From Ochotona curzoniae (taxonomy: Eukaryota > Chordata > Mammalia > Lagomorpha > Ochotonidae): DNA of 64,000 nucleotides. Below, piece after piece: positions 1 through 11,612 of this stretch. Each line of letters starts with the position of its first letter. Within the stretch, counting starts at the first letter, position 1. A model generated the notes under the pieces. It was not told where the DNA came from. It was given only the letters and a program-made list of their open reading frames with translations, and ran no database searches. The stretch lies in the NCBI RefSeq assembly GCF_017591425.1, contig NW_024466459.1, positions 3,286,001 through 3,350,000 of the forward strand, read 5' to 3'. A program made the position numbers and the translations under genes.

Positions 1-17
1 GTGTGAGATAATAGGAA

Positions 18-57
18 GGACCTTCAAAAAGTTTATGGAAATTGTTATGTTAAAAGT
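18..57. mobile_element. Truncated end of a short DNA-transposon-like repeat
   Basis: GGACCTTCAAAAAGTTTATGG followed by an A-rich, AATTAAAAG-like stretch resembles one terminus of the palindromic element at 36014-36125. Only about 40 bases remain. The family is not identified. Confidence 0.3.
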
Positions 58-84
58 ATGTTTGGATTTAAGTCTTTCTGTACT

Positions 85-285
85 GGGGCAGGCGTGTGGC
101 CTGACAGCTAAAAGGCGAGTTGAGTTAGGACATCTGTTTCCCTTATCAGAGTTCTTAGGCTTGTTCTGTGGCTCTGGCTCCAGCTTTGTGTTAATGTGGA
201 CCCTGGGAGGCAGTGGAGATGATTCCTGCTCCCAGCTGTGGCTACTGGGAGGTCTCAGGGACCAGCTAGTGAAGGGTCTCTACCT
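85..285 (+). mobile_element. C-SINE remnant, sense
   Basis: Degenerate match to the C-SINE: a GGGGCAGGCGTGTGGC head, a TGTGGACCCTGGGAGGCAG body motif and a loss of most of the 3' part. It is an old copy. Confidence 0.4.
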
Positions 286-699
286 TTCAAATAATTTTAA
301 AAAGAATTGCAAAAAAATAAACATTTTTAATTCCATTTTTAATGAACTTTTTGAAATACACTTGTTAAGAAAGTTAAATTTTTCTTTTCTCCATGATTAA
401 ACTTTTCTGCCTTCAGTTGGAAAAAAAAACCCCAGGGATTAGCCTATAAGGGGACTATTCTTACTGATTTATTCGTTGCTCAATATTTGATGATATTTTA
501 CAAAAGTACAAAGTGATTTTTTTCATAATTGGTCTAATTTTCACTCAAATAATATTACTATCATCTTTTTCTTCTCTACCTCTCAAATAAATTTTAAAAA
601 CCCGATTTTCAAACAGATTCTTACCTTGCCTATGGGATAATTTTATGTATTTCAGCAGATTCTAGCTTATTATACCTCTTTCATTTGCGTTATTATTTG

Positions 700-755
700 A
701 AATTTATTCGGAAGGCAGAGACACACCTGCACACACACACACACACACACACACA

Positions 756-810
<55 letters not shown>

Positions 811-1052
811 CCATGAATCAATCTTCCATCTGCTGAATCATTCCATAAATGCAGTGCTTCCAGTGGTTAGGGCTCGCCAGGCCAGAAAGAGGGGCTGGGA
901 ATTGAGCACAGGTGTCAATACCGGAGGGACCTGAGTAGTTGCTTCTCAGGATACAGGTTAGCCTGAAGTTAAGACTCAAATCAGGCTCTGCCATGTGGAA
1001 TGTAGGCATCTCAAGTGGCAACTTAGTTGCTGCACCGAAAACCCACCCCATA
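700..1052 (-). mobile_element. Old C-SINE, antisense, with internal CA repeat
   Basis: It reads as the reverse complement of the C-SINE: TTTATTCGGAAGGCAGAG (tail side), AATCTTCCATCTGCTGAATCA, then the body and a head ending near GTTGCTGCACCGAAAACCC. The pyrimidine tract of the element has expanded into the CA microsatellite at 730-808. Confidence 0.6.
730..808. repeat. (CA)n microsatellite
   Basis: About 39 CA units, with one CGCG interruption near 757-760, inside the old SINE. Confidence 0.95.
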
Positions 1053-1417
1053 AAAATGTTACTTTAAAACTCATTAGAATTTGGATTGAATGACCTATAA
1101 AAGTTCTTTTTTATACGAATGAAATTATAGTAGTAAGTTGGAGTTTTTCTATACCTCATCATTTTATTAATGAAATCCACTTTGTTGCTAAGGTAGTTTG
1201 TTGCTAAGGTTTGGTTGATAAGTTGTCACGTGGTTGGTCTGTACATTTGTGCACTAGAAGAATCTGAAGTGGTAGTTACTGGTTTGCTAAACAGGTGTGT
1301 GTGTGTGTGTGAGCCGCAAACTCACTGTCTGACATATTGCAAGATTGTTCTGCATTTTGTCAGTTAAAGCAAACTTTAGTCAGGTGGCATGGCGCACAGT
1401 AGAGAGTATTTCTTTGT

Positions 1418-1712
1418 TTTTAAAAAGAAAGATTATTTATTTGAAAGAAAGTGTTATGGAGAGAGTGTGAAAGACTGGTTCACTCCCCAAGTGACTGCAG
1501 CAACCTGGGTGGAGCCAGGCTAGACCTTGGAGCCTGGAGCTATAAGTCTGTCCCTGGTCTCTCACATGGGAGTAGGGGCCCAGACATTTAGGGTAGCATG
1601 CTATTAGCAGGAAGCTGGATGGGAAGTGGAGCAGCTAGTGTTCGAGCTGGTGCCAGTATGGGATGCTGGCATCGCAGGCGATGACTTTATCTATGTACCC
1701 CAATGCTGGCCC
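1418..1712 (-). mobile_element. C-SINE, antisense
   Basis: It starts with AAAGATTATTTATTTGAAAG and then shows TGGTTCACTCCCCAAGTGACTGCA, CTCTCACATGGGAG, GGAAGCTGGATGGGAAGTGGAGCAG and a head ending AATGCTGGCCC, all in reverse-complement order. Confidence 0.7.
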
Positions 1713-2150
1713 ATGGCAGAGTGTCCGAAGTTGAAGTCCTGTCACTGTGTGTTGAAGGAGAGTCGTATTTTGCTTTAGGCCAGAGTCTTTAGGATAGTAG
1801 TTACTTGATGTTTGATTAGACATTGGAAGGAGTATGTCACTGGAAAGAAATGGTTGTGCATGTCTGACTTGGAGTAGAGGGCCATGGGTCATCCCTCTGG
1901 AGGGAATAACCTCTGGAGGATTTGCTTTGTGGGACTAGGGGAGTTGCAGAAATGTCCAGTTAGTGCAGTGTCCTTCAGAGATGAGCCTGGCTCATGTCAA
2001 GATAAATAAATGGGTGAATGACATCTTTTTTAATGACTGAAGATAGAACTTTCTGGAAAGCACACTTTAGCTGTTAGGTATGAGCATATGGTATTCTGTT
2101 TTTCCATTCACACTTGGTTTTATAAAATCTTGGGAAAAGACTTTAGTTTC

Positions 2151-2191
2151 TGAAAAAAAAAAGAAAGAAAAAGAAAAAGAAAAAGAAAAAT
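2151..2191. repeat. A-rich (GAAAAA)n tract
   Basis: A run of GAAAAA-like units. No attached retroelement body is recognised. Confidence 0.7.
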
Positions 2192-2661
2192 AGGGTTTCC
2201 CAGTAGTAGTGTGGCCAAAACTAACTTCCAGATTTTTCAATCTGTTGTTCTCACTTTTTTAAGGGGTTATTAGCCTTACTTTCTGTTTGTATGGCTTATG
2301 ATTTGTCTGCTTATTGATTTGTTTTTTGTGTGAAATATTGATCACAGAAATAGGATAGCATATGATTTAAAAAATCCTGTTCAACTTTTCAGTTGATGTC
2401 TTTTTTTATAATAAAATAATTCTCATTTTTATCTTATAGATTTTGTCAAATTTCATGTACCCCAGAGCAAAATTAAAATATAAATGTGATTCACTTTGTA
2501 TATGAGTACTTCCTAATTGTATATTTGTGTAAAATACATTTTTATATATTTGTGTGTGGTTGAATTTTAGTAGAGTATTTAAGTTGAAACTCAATGAAAA
2601 ATTTCAATGTTGAATTGTAATATATTTTAAAAGAATAATTTTTCTGATTTTTAAAAATCAG

Positions 2662-2834
2662 TCCATCTACTTTGATGAGCCAAATCCCGCACAAGTGAAA
2701 GATCCAAGCCCAGAACAATTGCCAGACTGGATAATGGGTGAGCTAGGTACCAGTGGACATAAGTTAAATGACTCATGGAAACTTGCCTCTGGAGATGACA
2801 AGGCCTTGGTGCAGTTGCCGGCTGATAGCCCCAG
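2662..2834 (+). CDS. CEP112: CEP112 window exon 1
   Basis: The acceptor is ...AAAATCAG with a weak, AT-rich pyrimidine tract, and the donor is AG|GTATGC. The exon reads from SIYFDEPNPAQ through WIMGELGTSGHKLNDSWKL to LVQLPADSP and ends after two bases of a codon. It corresponds to the segment right after the N-terminal domain of human CEP112, where I recall SIYFDEPNPA and a similar acidic, Ser-rich stretch. The segment is probably disordered linker. No catalytic motif is expected in this protein. The 57 full codons contain no stop, and the broken codon is completed by the first base of the next exon to give Arg. Confidence 0.93.
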
Positions 2835-4689
2835 GTATGCTATAAAAAAGAGATTTTTGAGTGTATTTTGTTATTTAGCTTTTTTTTATACATATGTTTT
2901 GTTTTTCTTTTTGAAAATATTGTACAATTTGTTTCTTTAGAGTTTTGTTAGAATTGGGCAGACATTGAATGGATAAAATAAGTGTTGCTCTCCATTTATT
3001 GAATATTTAAGATATTTTACATTTTGAATGCCTTTATGGATATCCGCTAACTTCATGTACATATTTCCATTGCTTAGGAAGTGGTACCTGAGAATATTTA
3101 AATAAGTTAATTGTGTGTTTTCTTTTTGACAAGCATGAATTAAAACATAACCAGTGACTTCAGGGCAAGATAATATCCTGAATACCTATCTTGAAGCTTT
3201 TAATATTTGTTTTCCTTTTATAAAATAGCAAATATATACATAAACATCTTCAAATAATGGTTTCTTAGTAGGATATGAAGCTTAAATAGAATTTTTTAGT
3301 GCAAACAAGCTTCCAAGTTTCTGAAATATCCGAAAAGGCTATTATTGTTATACTATAATTTTTGGCCACGAGATGGATTATATTTAAGTTTAGAATTTTA
3401 TTCTATTTTATTTATTTATTTTAAAACAATGTATTTTTCCCTTTGGCATTGTGCTCTGGAATGTTCAGATGTTGGATAGTGTCAATTAACAGATACCGTG
3501 ATTTACACTTCACTATCTTGCATTCTCTTGGTGATTGCAATTTAGGAATTTGTTTTTGTTAACAATGCAATTGTTCTTGTCCACTGGTTTTTTTTTGTGT
3601 AGTGCTTGAACAGATAGGGAAATGTTATGAGTAATTTAAAATTTCTGCATAGTTGATAGAGTTTGACTGTGTTTTCTTTAGACCTGAGATATTATGGTGG
3701 AAAAGAACAGATGAATACAAAACAAAAGATCCAGTCCGTGTGAAACTAGCTCATTAGAAAGGGGAAGCTAATGCAAATGGGGAGACCAAAACAGAAGAGG
3801 TGATATGAAGAGTAAAAAGAAACAGACACACAAGTCCTTGGAAAGTGGGGTTAAATATTTTTATGTTCATTTAGAGGAAAATTAAAATGAGAAGGGGTAA
3901 ATTGTACACCTTTTCTTATGAGGAAATTTGATCTGACTGCAAAAAGTATACAAAGAAAACTACACTTCTTAGTTTGACTCCAGAATTCATCAGCTATTTG
4001 CCAAGGTGTGCCTTAGGAGTCCAGTTAGATTCTGGTTCTTTCCAGGGGGAATGACTGTGGAGCTCACAGTGTAAAGGTGACTCACAGACTTCTGTGTTGG
4101 AGTTGAAACCAGAGATTGAAAATTGGATAACATCTTGGACAGAATGAATTATATGTATGTGTTTGTTTTGTTTGAATTACACAGAATCTTTAATAATTTT
4201 TGGATGAATTGGTCAAAACTAACAACTGGGAAATTTCATATAAAAATCCACATTTTTGGTTTTTCTTAAGAATTGGAAACCTCGCCATCTTTGCAGAAGA
4301 CCCCGTAGACAGGAGACAAGTGCTCCTTGTTTACCTCCTCAGTGTAGTATTTCTTCACTGTTTCCTATGGTTGCATCTGTTACTGAACTTGAGCTTTCTT
4401 CCGCTATAAATGGGATTATGAGGCAAGTGAAATGCATGTTTTTCATAAAAAATGGAAAGAACAAAGACAGAAGAAGAGGGATGATAGGAATCATTTTAAA
4501 AATGAAGGATGTCTTTATATCTGACAGTGTAGGCAAGCTTTCGCTATTTAAGTCCCAGATCCCTTGATTTACGGATGATTTAGATGAATAGGGGACAGAG
4601 ATAAGTACATGGATGGTTTCAGTGCACTGATTGTGCGTAGCTGTGGAAGTGTGCACAGATTAGATATACGTAAAGGCTTAGGATAGGAA

Positions 4690-4845
4690 ATAGGCAGATT
4701 TGCAGAGAGAAAAGGAAAGTGAGGTCTTCTCTCTGCTGGTTCACTCCCCAAAGGCTGGGTCTGAAGTCAGGAACCAGGAGCTTCTGGATTTCCCGTGCAG
4801 GTACAAGAGCTCAAGGACTTGGGCCATCCTCTATTGCCCTCCTGA
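4690..4845 (-). mobile_element. C-SINE fragment, antisense
   Basis: GTCTTCTCTCTGCTGGTTCACTCCCCAAAGG, AGTCAGGAACCAGGAGCTTC and CTTGGGCCATCCTCTATTGCC match the antisense body. The tail and head are lost. Confidence 0.5.
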
Positions 4846-7149
4846 TGAATGAAATTTTGTCTCCTTTTTTTTTTTGTTTTTGAAAATTATGTAGAATGAA
4901 TAAAGCTCACGTTTCTCACGATACAGGTTTAGAAGTATAATGGTTCCTCACTCCTCCCCCTTCCTTCCTCCTTCCTTATCCCTTTCTCCACCTTAATTTC
5001 CTGCCAGATTATTACTGTCACATGGTGTCAATGACTGTCAATTCTTAACTCACTAACTTTTCTGGCAAAGAATCCATTGCAGCATTTCTGCAGTTGTAAT
5101 CAATAACCCAATTCTCTTAGTGATTATAATTAAATGGTGTTTTAATTCAAAAATGATCTTTTTAGGAAGGATTAGTTATCAATTATATAGTAAGTAATTA
5201 ATGGGAAGAGCTGGTCCTGCTTCATCTTACCCATCCTTCAGATCTCCGCTTCAAAGCAGCCACTCCTGGCCTCCCAGGGCAGGTTCAGCGACTTCTGCTG
5301 TACTGGGTTGATTTTTTGTTGCAGTCATCACATGCAGAAAGGATTTATGTCTGTGCTTACACTAGGCTATACATAAAATGAGATTAGAACTATTTTATTT
5401 TTGTCCCAATTGAGCTACATTTCCAGCCCCTCACACCAAATGAGAATGTGGTAGGGACTTTTTAAAGTTTTCCTTTTTGGAGAGTGCAGATATGAATGCG
5501 TGAGTGGAAGTGCCAGACCCTGGCTCATAGTTAATATAATTTGCACAGAAATCCTTTGAGACAGGTATATTGTCATGAAGGAAATGGCCCAGCAATATTT
5601 TTAAAGACTTCTGTGGGAAGTTGAAGGGAGCAGAAGTTGTGGAGGTGTTGAAGGAGTTGCTGACATAGGCTACAGTGATGACGTGTGCCTTCCCCGAGCA
5701 GCCAAAAGCAGCGGAAGGACCAGAAAGAGCAACTCAGACACCTGCTGGCCACGTGTCAGAGGGTCACAGAGGTGGATGGACACATTAGGGCTGCGAAAAT
5801 GGAACTTGGGGGTGTCTTTTAATTTAATGATGTTTCGTTTAATTTATTTAAAATCTATTGTGTTTGAAATTTTCATACATAGGTATAATAAAAAACAGAT
5901 GTATATAGTTTTTCATACATGGGGATCTTCTGAGATAAATTTTTAATATTAGAGGAAGCCGACTAGATTGATTTCGAGGCCACATGCGCACCATGTGGTA
6001 GCTGAGTTGCCCACTGATGGGTCTGTCTTGCCAGTTCCTTTCTAAACTTACTCCTTACTCCAGTGGTCATCCTGCACTACAGCAAAAGTCAGTGTCTGCT
6101 AATGTGACCTAATACATCTAATCAGTTCTGCAAGAAATTGTTCTTAAAAGTTTAAGAGGCTTATAATATTTGACACATGTATGTTTTTATAGTGAATAAT
6201 TTATTGTTACTCAGAACTGAAGTTTAATGCTGCCTCATAAATTTTACAACCACTTCAACTTGTCCTTTGAAAAACCTCTTTAATCTTAAAAGATTTTCCC
6301 CCCTTAGTGTTTCTTTTTTGATCACTTTATAAAACCCTGCTTTACTTAGACCTTTTTGTATGTGAAGTATTTCTAATGGCATTTTAGATGATGCTGTTTG
6401 TGTCCTAGACTTTTTATCTTATTAAAGTTGCAGAGTCCTTTTGAAGCCTTTTTGTTTGGACTCCCGATTCAGTGGAGATGGCACTTCCCTTTACCTTGAT
6501 TCTTCTGCAGGATCTGGTATGTGGCCTCTTTCCAAATGCTTAGAAGTGCTATGAGGTCATATTCTACCTGCCTGATTACCATGCTTGCTTTCTTCCACTG
6601 CACATACATTACACACTCTTGTACTTAGTGTTTCACACCAGAATTGGCTTTAATGCACAGCTAGTTCCATCCTGGTTCTCTTTTCCTTCCTTGCCATATC
6701 GTGCTTTTTGGTGTAAGGTCCTGTTGTTTTCTTGAAGAAGAACCAATGTTGCAGTTCACATTGCTGTTTTACTCTAGATCTGTTATTGCATTTTTAGGTC
6801 AAATACATGCCTGTTTTCTTGCCATTGAAATGCTTTAGTCATATGGCTTTGGAGCATGACTTTATCAAATGTTACTGTGTGGGCCATTGACTTATACCTC
6901 GCCCATGCATAGTTTGGTTAATCCAGTTGTACACTGCATGATCTTGGATGGTACATCACGACCTTTCTGATCATCTTCAGAGAACTGTGAGCTCTGGGAA
7001 GGAGCCTGTCTTTTTGGAAAGTCTACTTTAAAGTGGTCCATGGCGCTCCTCGTTCTGTTTTTTGTATAACTTTTGCCCCTTGAGCATGAGCAGGACCTTG
7101 TCGGGTTCATGGTGTGTGGATTATGGCAATGGTGGTGAGTGATCACTCA

Positions 7150-7478
7150 TGACTGGATCGCATTGTGGGAGGCTCCATCTTGGCAGTACACTTGCTCTCA
7201 AGTCTTGCTGGCATCCTCTTGCCGACTCTGAATAAGGAGCTGCCATGAATCACAGTCTTAAGGAGCCATGGACACCCCGCAAAGCAGGGGAGCTTCCAGA
7301 TGAGATCCTAGCCCTGGTCAAACTGTGATTAGAGCTGTGTGTGTCCCTAAGCAGAGGACTCAAGCCAGCTGTCCCTGTACTGCTGACCTACAGAAGCAGA
7401 GAGAACATATGTGTGTGTCATTTGAAGTTGCTAAGTTCATAATAATTTGTTATGCAGCAATGGTTGACTAGGACAGGC
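7150..7478 (+). mobile_element. MaLR LTR (MLT1-like), sense
   Basis: CTTGCTCTCAAGTCTTGCTGGC, GAGCTGCCATGAATCACAG, ATGAGATCCTAGCCCTGG and the 3' end GTTGCTAAGTTCATAATAATTTGTTATGCAGCA follow the order of an ancient mammalian MLT1-type LTR, as I remember the consensus. It is a non-coding solo LTR. Confidence 0.6.
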
Positions 7479-7555
7479 TCAGCCTTCACTTAGGACAGTT
7501 GTGCAATCTGTGTAATACATGCTTGTGAAAGCCTCAGTGTAGAAATACATAGAGT

Positions 7556-7890
7556 CGGGCCCGGTGCGGTGGCGCAAGTGGTTAAGTCCTCGCCTTGCAT
7601 GCCCGGGATCCCATATGGGCGCCGGTTCTAATCCCGGCAGCCCCACTTCCCTTCCAGCTCCCTGCCTGTGGCCCGGGAAAGCAGTTGAGGACGGCCCAAA
7701 GCTTTGGGACCCTGCACCCGTGTGGGAGACCCGGAAGAGTCTCCTGGCTTCGGATCGGCATAGCATCGGCCGTTGCGCTCACTTGGGGAGTGAATCATCG
7801 GATGGAAGATCTTCCTCTCTGTCTCTCCTCTCTGTATATCCGCCTTTCCAATACAAAAATAATAAAAATAAATCTTTAAAAAAAAAAAAA
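7556..7890 (+). mobile_element. Young full-length C-SINE
   Basis: A complete copy with Pol III A box TGGCGCAAGTGG (7570-7581) and B box GGTTCTAATCC (7624-7634), a tRNA-like head, body, CTCTCTGTCTCTCCTCTCTG tract, AATAAATCTTT and an A tail. It is flanked by the perfect 14-base duplication GAAATACATAGAGT (7542-7555 and 7891-7904). Intact boxes and preserved CpGs indicate a recent insertion. Confidence 0.92.
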
Positions 7891-8099
7891 GAAATACATA
7901 GAGTAATGCATCGGAGGCTTCCCCGTGTACTCCTTCCCCCATTTTCCTCTTGAGACATGATCACATTTAGCAGTTTGTTGCCTGTTACTCTGTTGTGTAA
8001 TTAATGAATATGCTTAGTGACACAGATTTAGTTATATAACAAATATGCATAGCTTTGGAAGACTCTTGCAGTTCTGATGTGTTAGAGCAGAAGCCAAAT

Positions 8100-8260
8100 G
8101 AGGGTACTCTTACAGTACGTTAGGTGCTATTCTAGAAGTCTCTTCTAAGTTGCTTGACTTAATTCTCTTTATAATCCTAGGAAGTTGACATCAATGCCGT
8201 TTATTATTCATAGAGGAGATAATCGTTCCAGGAGGGGTGTGTAGCTTTCGTGGGGATGGA
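8100..8260. mobile_element. MIR-like ancient SINE remnant
   Basis: GGTGCTATTCTAGAAGTCTC, TTATAATCCTAGGAAGTTGACATC and TTCATAGAGGAGATAATCG resemble the MIR core in order. It is strongly diverged. Confidence 0.35.
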
Positions 8261-8439
8261 CCCAGGATTCCACATCCCATGTTCTTTTTCATATGTAGTG
8301 TGGACACAAGTACTGTATGCAGCCAGTACAGAGATTTCATTTTTATCTATTTTTTTCTATCTGTGCCACCTCTGCAATCCTCGCCAGCAGTGGCTGTCTT
8401 CATGGTTATTTTTATGCTGAGCTGAGCTGAGGCAATTTT

Positions 8440-8600
8440 CCGTTGTTCATATCCCAGTTCTGACTCTTGGCAACCACGTGCCCCAAGGCAAGTTAGTTAA
8501 TTTCTCTAAACCCAGTTTTACCATTTGTTAGAGGGAGATGGTAGTGGTAGGAACCTAGCTGCTGTAAGGCCAAAGCAAGATAAAGCAGGTGGAACCCCTG
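8440..8600 (+). mobile_element. MIR-like ancient SINE remnant
   Basis: CCAAGGCAAGTTAGTTAATTTC, CTAAACCCAGTTTTACCATTTG and AGAGGGAGATGG match the MIR core (…GGCAAGT…CTCAGTTTCCTCATCTG…) in sense order. Confidence 0.5.
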
Positions 8601-9189
8601 ACCCAGGACTGTGGGTGCTGGCTGCTGCTGCCGCCCTCGTCATTGGCACGCTGCTGGTTTAGATTGTGTGACTGTCTTCTGTTTTTGTAATTCTCAAACA
8701 CATCCAAACAGGATCACCTTAAAATCTGTTGGCCATCGTCTTTTCTCAGTTACTGAAAATAATTTTTGGTGTTCCTCAGAAATAAATAAAATCAATGGTC
8801 AAGCAGGATAGTTTCTAATTTTCAGGGTGAATTCTGCACTCTATCAGAATAAAGAGTGGCCATGCTATTTTGAGAGAGGCTTTGTAAGAATCCTTATTTA
8901 GATAACTTTGCAAGTCTCCTTTTTCAGTTTAAAAGGAACATCTAGCAGAGGCTTATATTTTACATTTTGCTGTGTCATCTGTTTCAAGCTGCATGTAGTA
9001 TTTTGACTACAGTTCATGCCGTTTCTGTATTCTTTTCATGGTTCATCACAAAGACATCATAAAGATAATAAGGTTCTATTTTTATCATACAATTGTAAAA
9101 GTTTTTGGAGCCGCCTTTTAATATCTTGTCATCATTTTATGACGTTTTGATGAAGTGTGATATGATTGGATAGCTTATCACCAGAATGC

Positions 9190-9515
9190 ATTAGGATAGG
9201 CCCCGTCCTGGCTCAATGGACCAATCCTCCCCTTGCAAGCACCAGGATCCCATACGGGAGCCGGTTCACGTCCCGGCTGTTCTGCTTCCCACCCAGACCC
9301 CTGTTATGGCTTGAGAAAGCAGCAGAGGATAGTCTGAAGCCCTGGGACCCTGTACCCACATGGGAGATCTGGAGGAAGCGCCTGGCTCCTGGCTTCGGAT
9401 CAGTTCATCTGTGACTGTTGCAGCTGTTTGGGGAGTGACTCAGCAGAGGAAACACTTTTCTCTATGTCTCTCCTTGTCTCTAAATCTGCATTTCCACATA
9501 AAATAAATATAAAAA
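9190..9515 (+). mobile_element. C-SINE, sense
   Basis: Head GGCCCCGTCCTGGCTCAATGG, GGATCCCATACGGGAGCCGG, GGGACCCTGTACCCACATGG, GGGGAGTGACTCAGCAGAGG and an ACAAACAAACAAA-rich tail are in sense order. Divergence is moderate. Confidence 0.75.
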
Positions 9516-9869
9516 CAAACAACAAACAAAAACACCACAAAAAAACCCCAGAAAAACCAAAATATGTGTTTCTGGGACAAAGATAAAAAAATTTGGTAGT
9601 ATTTATTACTAGGAAAAATTAGGAATTAGGAAAAGGTGAAGAGGAGAGATATTGAATCAATTTTAATGAACAGAGAGGAAACATATTTGCTTACTGAAGA
9701 GGAATTTATTGATTAAACAGCATTTGTTTAGATTTGCCTAGATAGCATTTCATGAGGAGTGAACATTCAGATGACTTAAAAACTCTAGGAATGTATAAAC
9801 AATATCATTAATTGTATATTTGACATCAAACTTAGGCTTATTTTATATAAATTAGACCTTATATATGTA

Positions 9870-10197
9870 TATTAAGATTTATTTATTTTTTATTGGAAAA
9901 TCTGATATACAGATAGGGGGAGAGAAAGAGAAGATCCTCTGTCTACTAATTCATTTCCCACGTGGCTGCAATGGCCTGAGCTGCACCAGTCCAAAGCCAG
10001 GAGTCTGGAGCCTCTTCCAGGTCTCCCACATGGGTGCAGGATCCCAAGGCTTTGGGCCATCCTAGACTGCTTTCCCAGGCCACAGGATGGGAGCTGGATG
10101 GGAAGTGGGTTGCCAGGATTAGAATTGGCGCCAGTGTGGGATTCCGGTGTGTGCAAGGCAGGGACTTTAGCCGTTAGGTACCGTGCTGGACTGATCT
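9870..10197 (-). mobile_element. C-SINE, antisense
   Basis: Complete reverse-complement copy from AAGATTTATTTATTTTTTATTGG to a head ending GGTACCGTGCTGGACTGATC. It includes CTCCCACATGGGTGCAGG and GGGAGCTGGATGGGAAG. Confidence 0.8.
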
Positions 10198-10500
10198 TAG
10201 ATTTTAATAAATATTATTTATTTGACAAAGCAGAGGAAGGAAGGAAGGAAGGAAGCAAGGAAGGAAGGAAGGCAGGTAGGCAGGCAGGAAGGAAGGGATG
10301 AATAGATAGATAGAAGGAGGGATGGACAGAGATTGATTCTATTCCCTGGACACTCCTGAAATTCTCGCAAGGTTGGAACTTGCCTGGGGCCAAAGATGGG
10401 GGCCAGGCTGAAGCTGGATACTCGAAGTCAATCCTAATCTCTCACAAGCATGGGTGTCTTTACTGATTGGCTACGTACCTGCTCCCTGGAGCTCACCTTT
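10198..10500 (-). mobile_element. Old C-SINE remnant with GGAA microsatellite
   Basis: AATAAATATTATTTATTTGACAAAGCAGAGG gives the tail side. A (GGAA)n and (GGCA)n expansion at about 10236-10300 follows, then a degraded antisense body (CCTGGGGCCAAAGATGGG, GGGCCAGGCTGAAGC). It lies directly behind the previous SINE. Confidence 0.45.
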
Positions 10501-10544
10501 TAGCTTATAGTGGGTCACTTAAATAACACATATGTTCATGCTTG

Positions 10545-10627
10545 CTTTTTTTTTTAATTAAAATTTTTTTTTAAATTTTTAAAATGATATTTTTGACAAT
10601 CTTTACATAGTTAATTAGGGTAAAAAT
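10545..10627 (-). mobile_element. Short 5'-truncated retroposon with 15-base target duplication
   Basis: An insertion of 83 bases starting with a T-rich run and ending AGTTAATTAGGGTAAAA is flanked by perfect copies of ATATGTTCATGCTTG (10530-10544 and 10628-10642). The A-tail equivalent on the minus strand and the duplication show L1-type retroposition. The non-tail part resembles the start of the 551-base element at 38724-39274. Confidence 0.8.
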
Positions 10628-11211
10628 ATATGTTCATGCTTGTAAGAAAGGACTTAGGGAATATTTATCCTCGTTTATATGATTATGGAAGACTATTGTT
10701 TTTGCATCTTAAATGACATCTTCCCATGAGTTACTTGATGCTAGATTTTAGTTTGTGGTGGCAAATGTAATCGTAGTCCTGGACTTATGGAAAATGTGAT
10801 TTGTTTTACAATGATCCTCTTCATGATGTGGTTTTCCAGGAATGCCTTGTGGCAAAAGCTGGGAATTTGTATGTCTTTTAAAATGCCTTCCAGGATAGCT
10901 CGTGTTTCACTTGTCTGTGCAGTTCAATAGTTTTTCCAGAAGGTGGTGATCAAGAATCACAAAAACCTATTTGTTGACTGGTGTGCGTGAAAAATAATTT
11001 TCACATTAAAATGCTAATAGTTTAGTTTGTGTACGCAAAATATAACAAAATCTTTTTACTTGATTAAATTTTGTTTTTATATTTAATTAACACTATTGCT
11101 GTTACCAGCTCGTTCTTCAACAGCTGTTGGATACATTTTTCAGTGACAGTCAGCACTTTTCTATGTCCAATGGCATAAATGTGGTTAGGAGTGTATGTAA
11201 TAAAGTGTCCT

Positions 11212-11453
11212 GGGGGGTCTGACGTGATAGCCTAATGGCTGAATCCTCACCTTGCCTGGAGCCTGGAGCCTCTTCTGGACCGCCCACATGGGTGCAGGGT
11301 CCCAAGACTTTGGCCCATCCTCAACTGCTTTCCCAGGCCACAAGCAGGGAGCTGGATGGGAAGTGGGGCAGCCGGGATTAGAACCGGGGCCCATATGGGA
11401 TACTTGCACATGCAAGACAAAGACTTTAGCCACTAGGCTACTGTACTGGGCCT
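11212..11453. mobile_element. Chimeric C-SINE with inverted heads
   Basis: The left 45 bases are a sense head (GTCTGACGTGATAGCCTAATGG to CACCTTGCC). From about 11259 the sequence is an antisense body and head (CCTCTTCTGGACCGCCCACATGG to GCCACTAGGCTACTGTACTGGG). Both outer ends are therefore heads, and no tail is left. Confidence 0.75.
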
Positions 11454-11469
11454 GAACTCTGTCCATTTT

Positions 11470-11612
11470 TACAAATGTGTGTAAAATTGGTTTGTGTATT
11501 CTCTATTGATTGTCCCTTTGTGTTTTTGGATATCAGTTCTTTGTTGAAGGCATATATGACAAATATCTTCTCCCACCCCATAGCTTGCATTTTCATTTTC
11601 ACTGGTGTTTAA
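11470..11612 (-). mobile_element. L1M fragment, antisense
   Basis: TTCTTTGTTGAAGGCATATATG, CAAATATCTTCTCCCACCCCATAGCTTGC matches the well-known antisense L1 3' ORF2 stretch (…AATATTTTCTCCCATTCTGTGGGTTG…). Confidence 0.5.

Noticed and set aside
730..808. Regular short repeats considered as an array of a defence or regulatory system.
   Set aside because: It is a plain CA microsatellite with no spacers; the same holds for the TG and GA runs elsewhere.
4256..4567. Open frame of 103 codons in the first intron, considered as a further CEP112 exon.
   Set aside because: The neighbouring exons 1 and 2 splice to each other in phase and match the human order with no gap. The frame shows no similarity to CEP112.
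7570..7634. A box and B box as a possible tRNA gene.
   Set aside because: The boxes belong to the tRNA-derived head of a SINE. No cloverleaf with anticodon and acceptor stem can be drawn, and the same head recurs dozens of times.
7564..7953. Overlapping open frames on both strands at 7.5-7.95 kb, and similar sets at 23.7 and 49.4 kb.
   Set aside because: All are translations of GC-rich young C-SINEs. Their similarity to each other reflects repeat copies, not a gene family.
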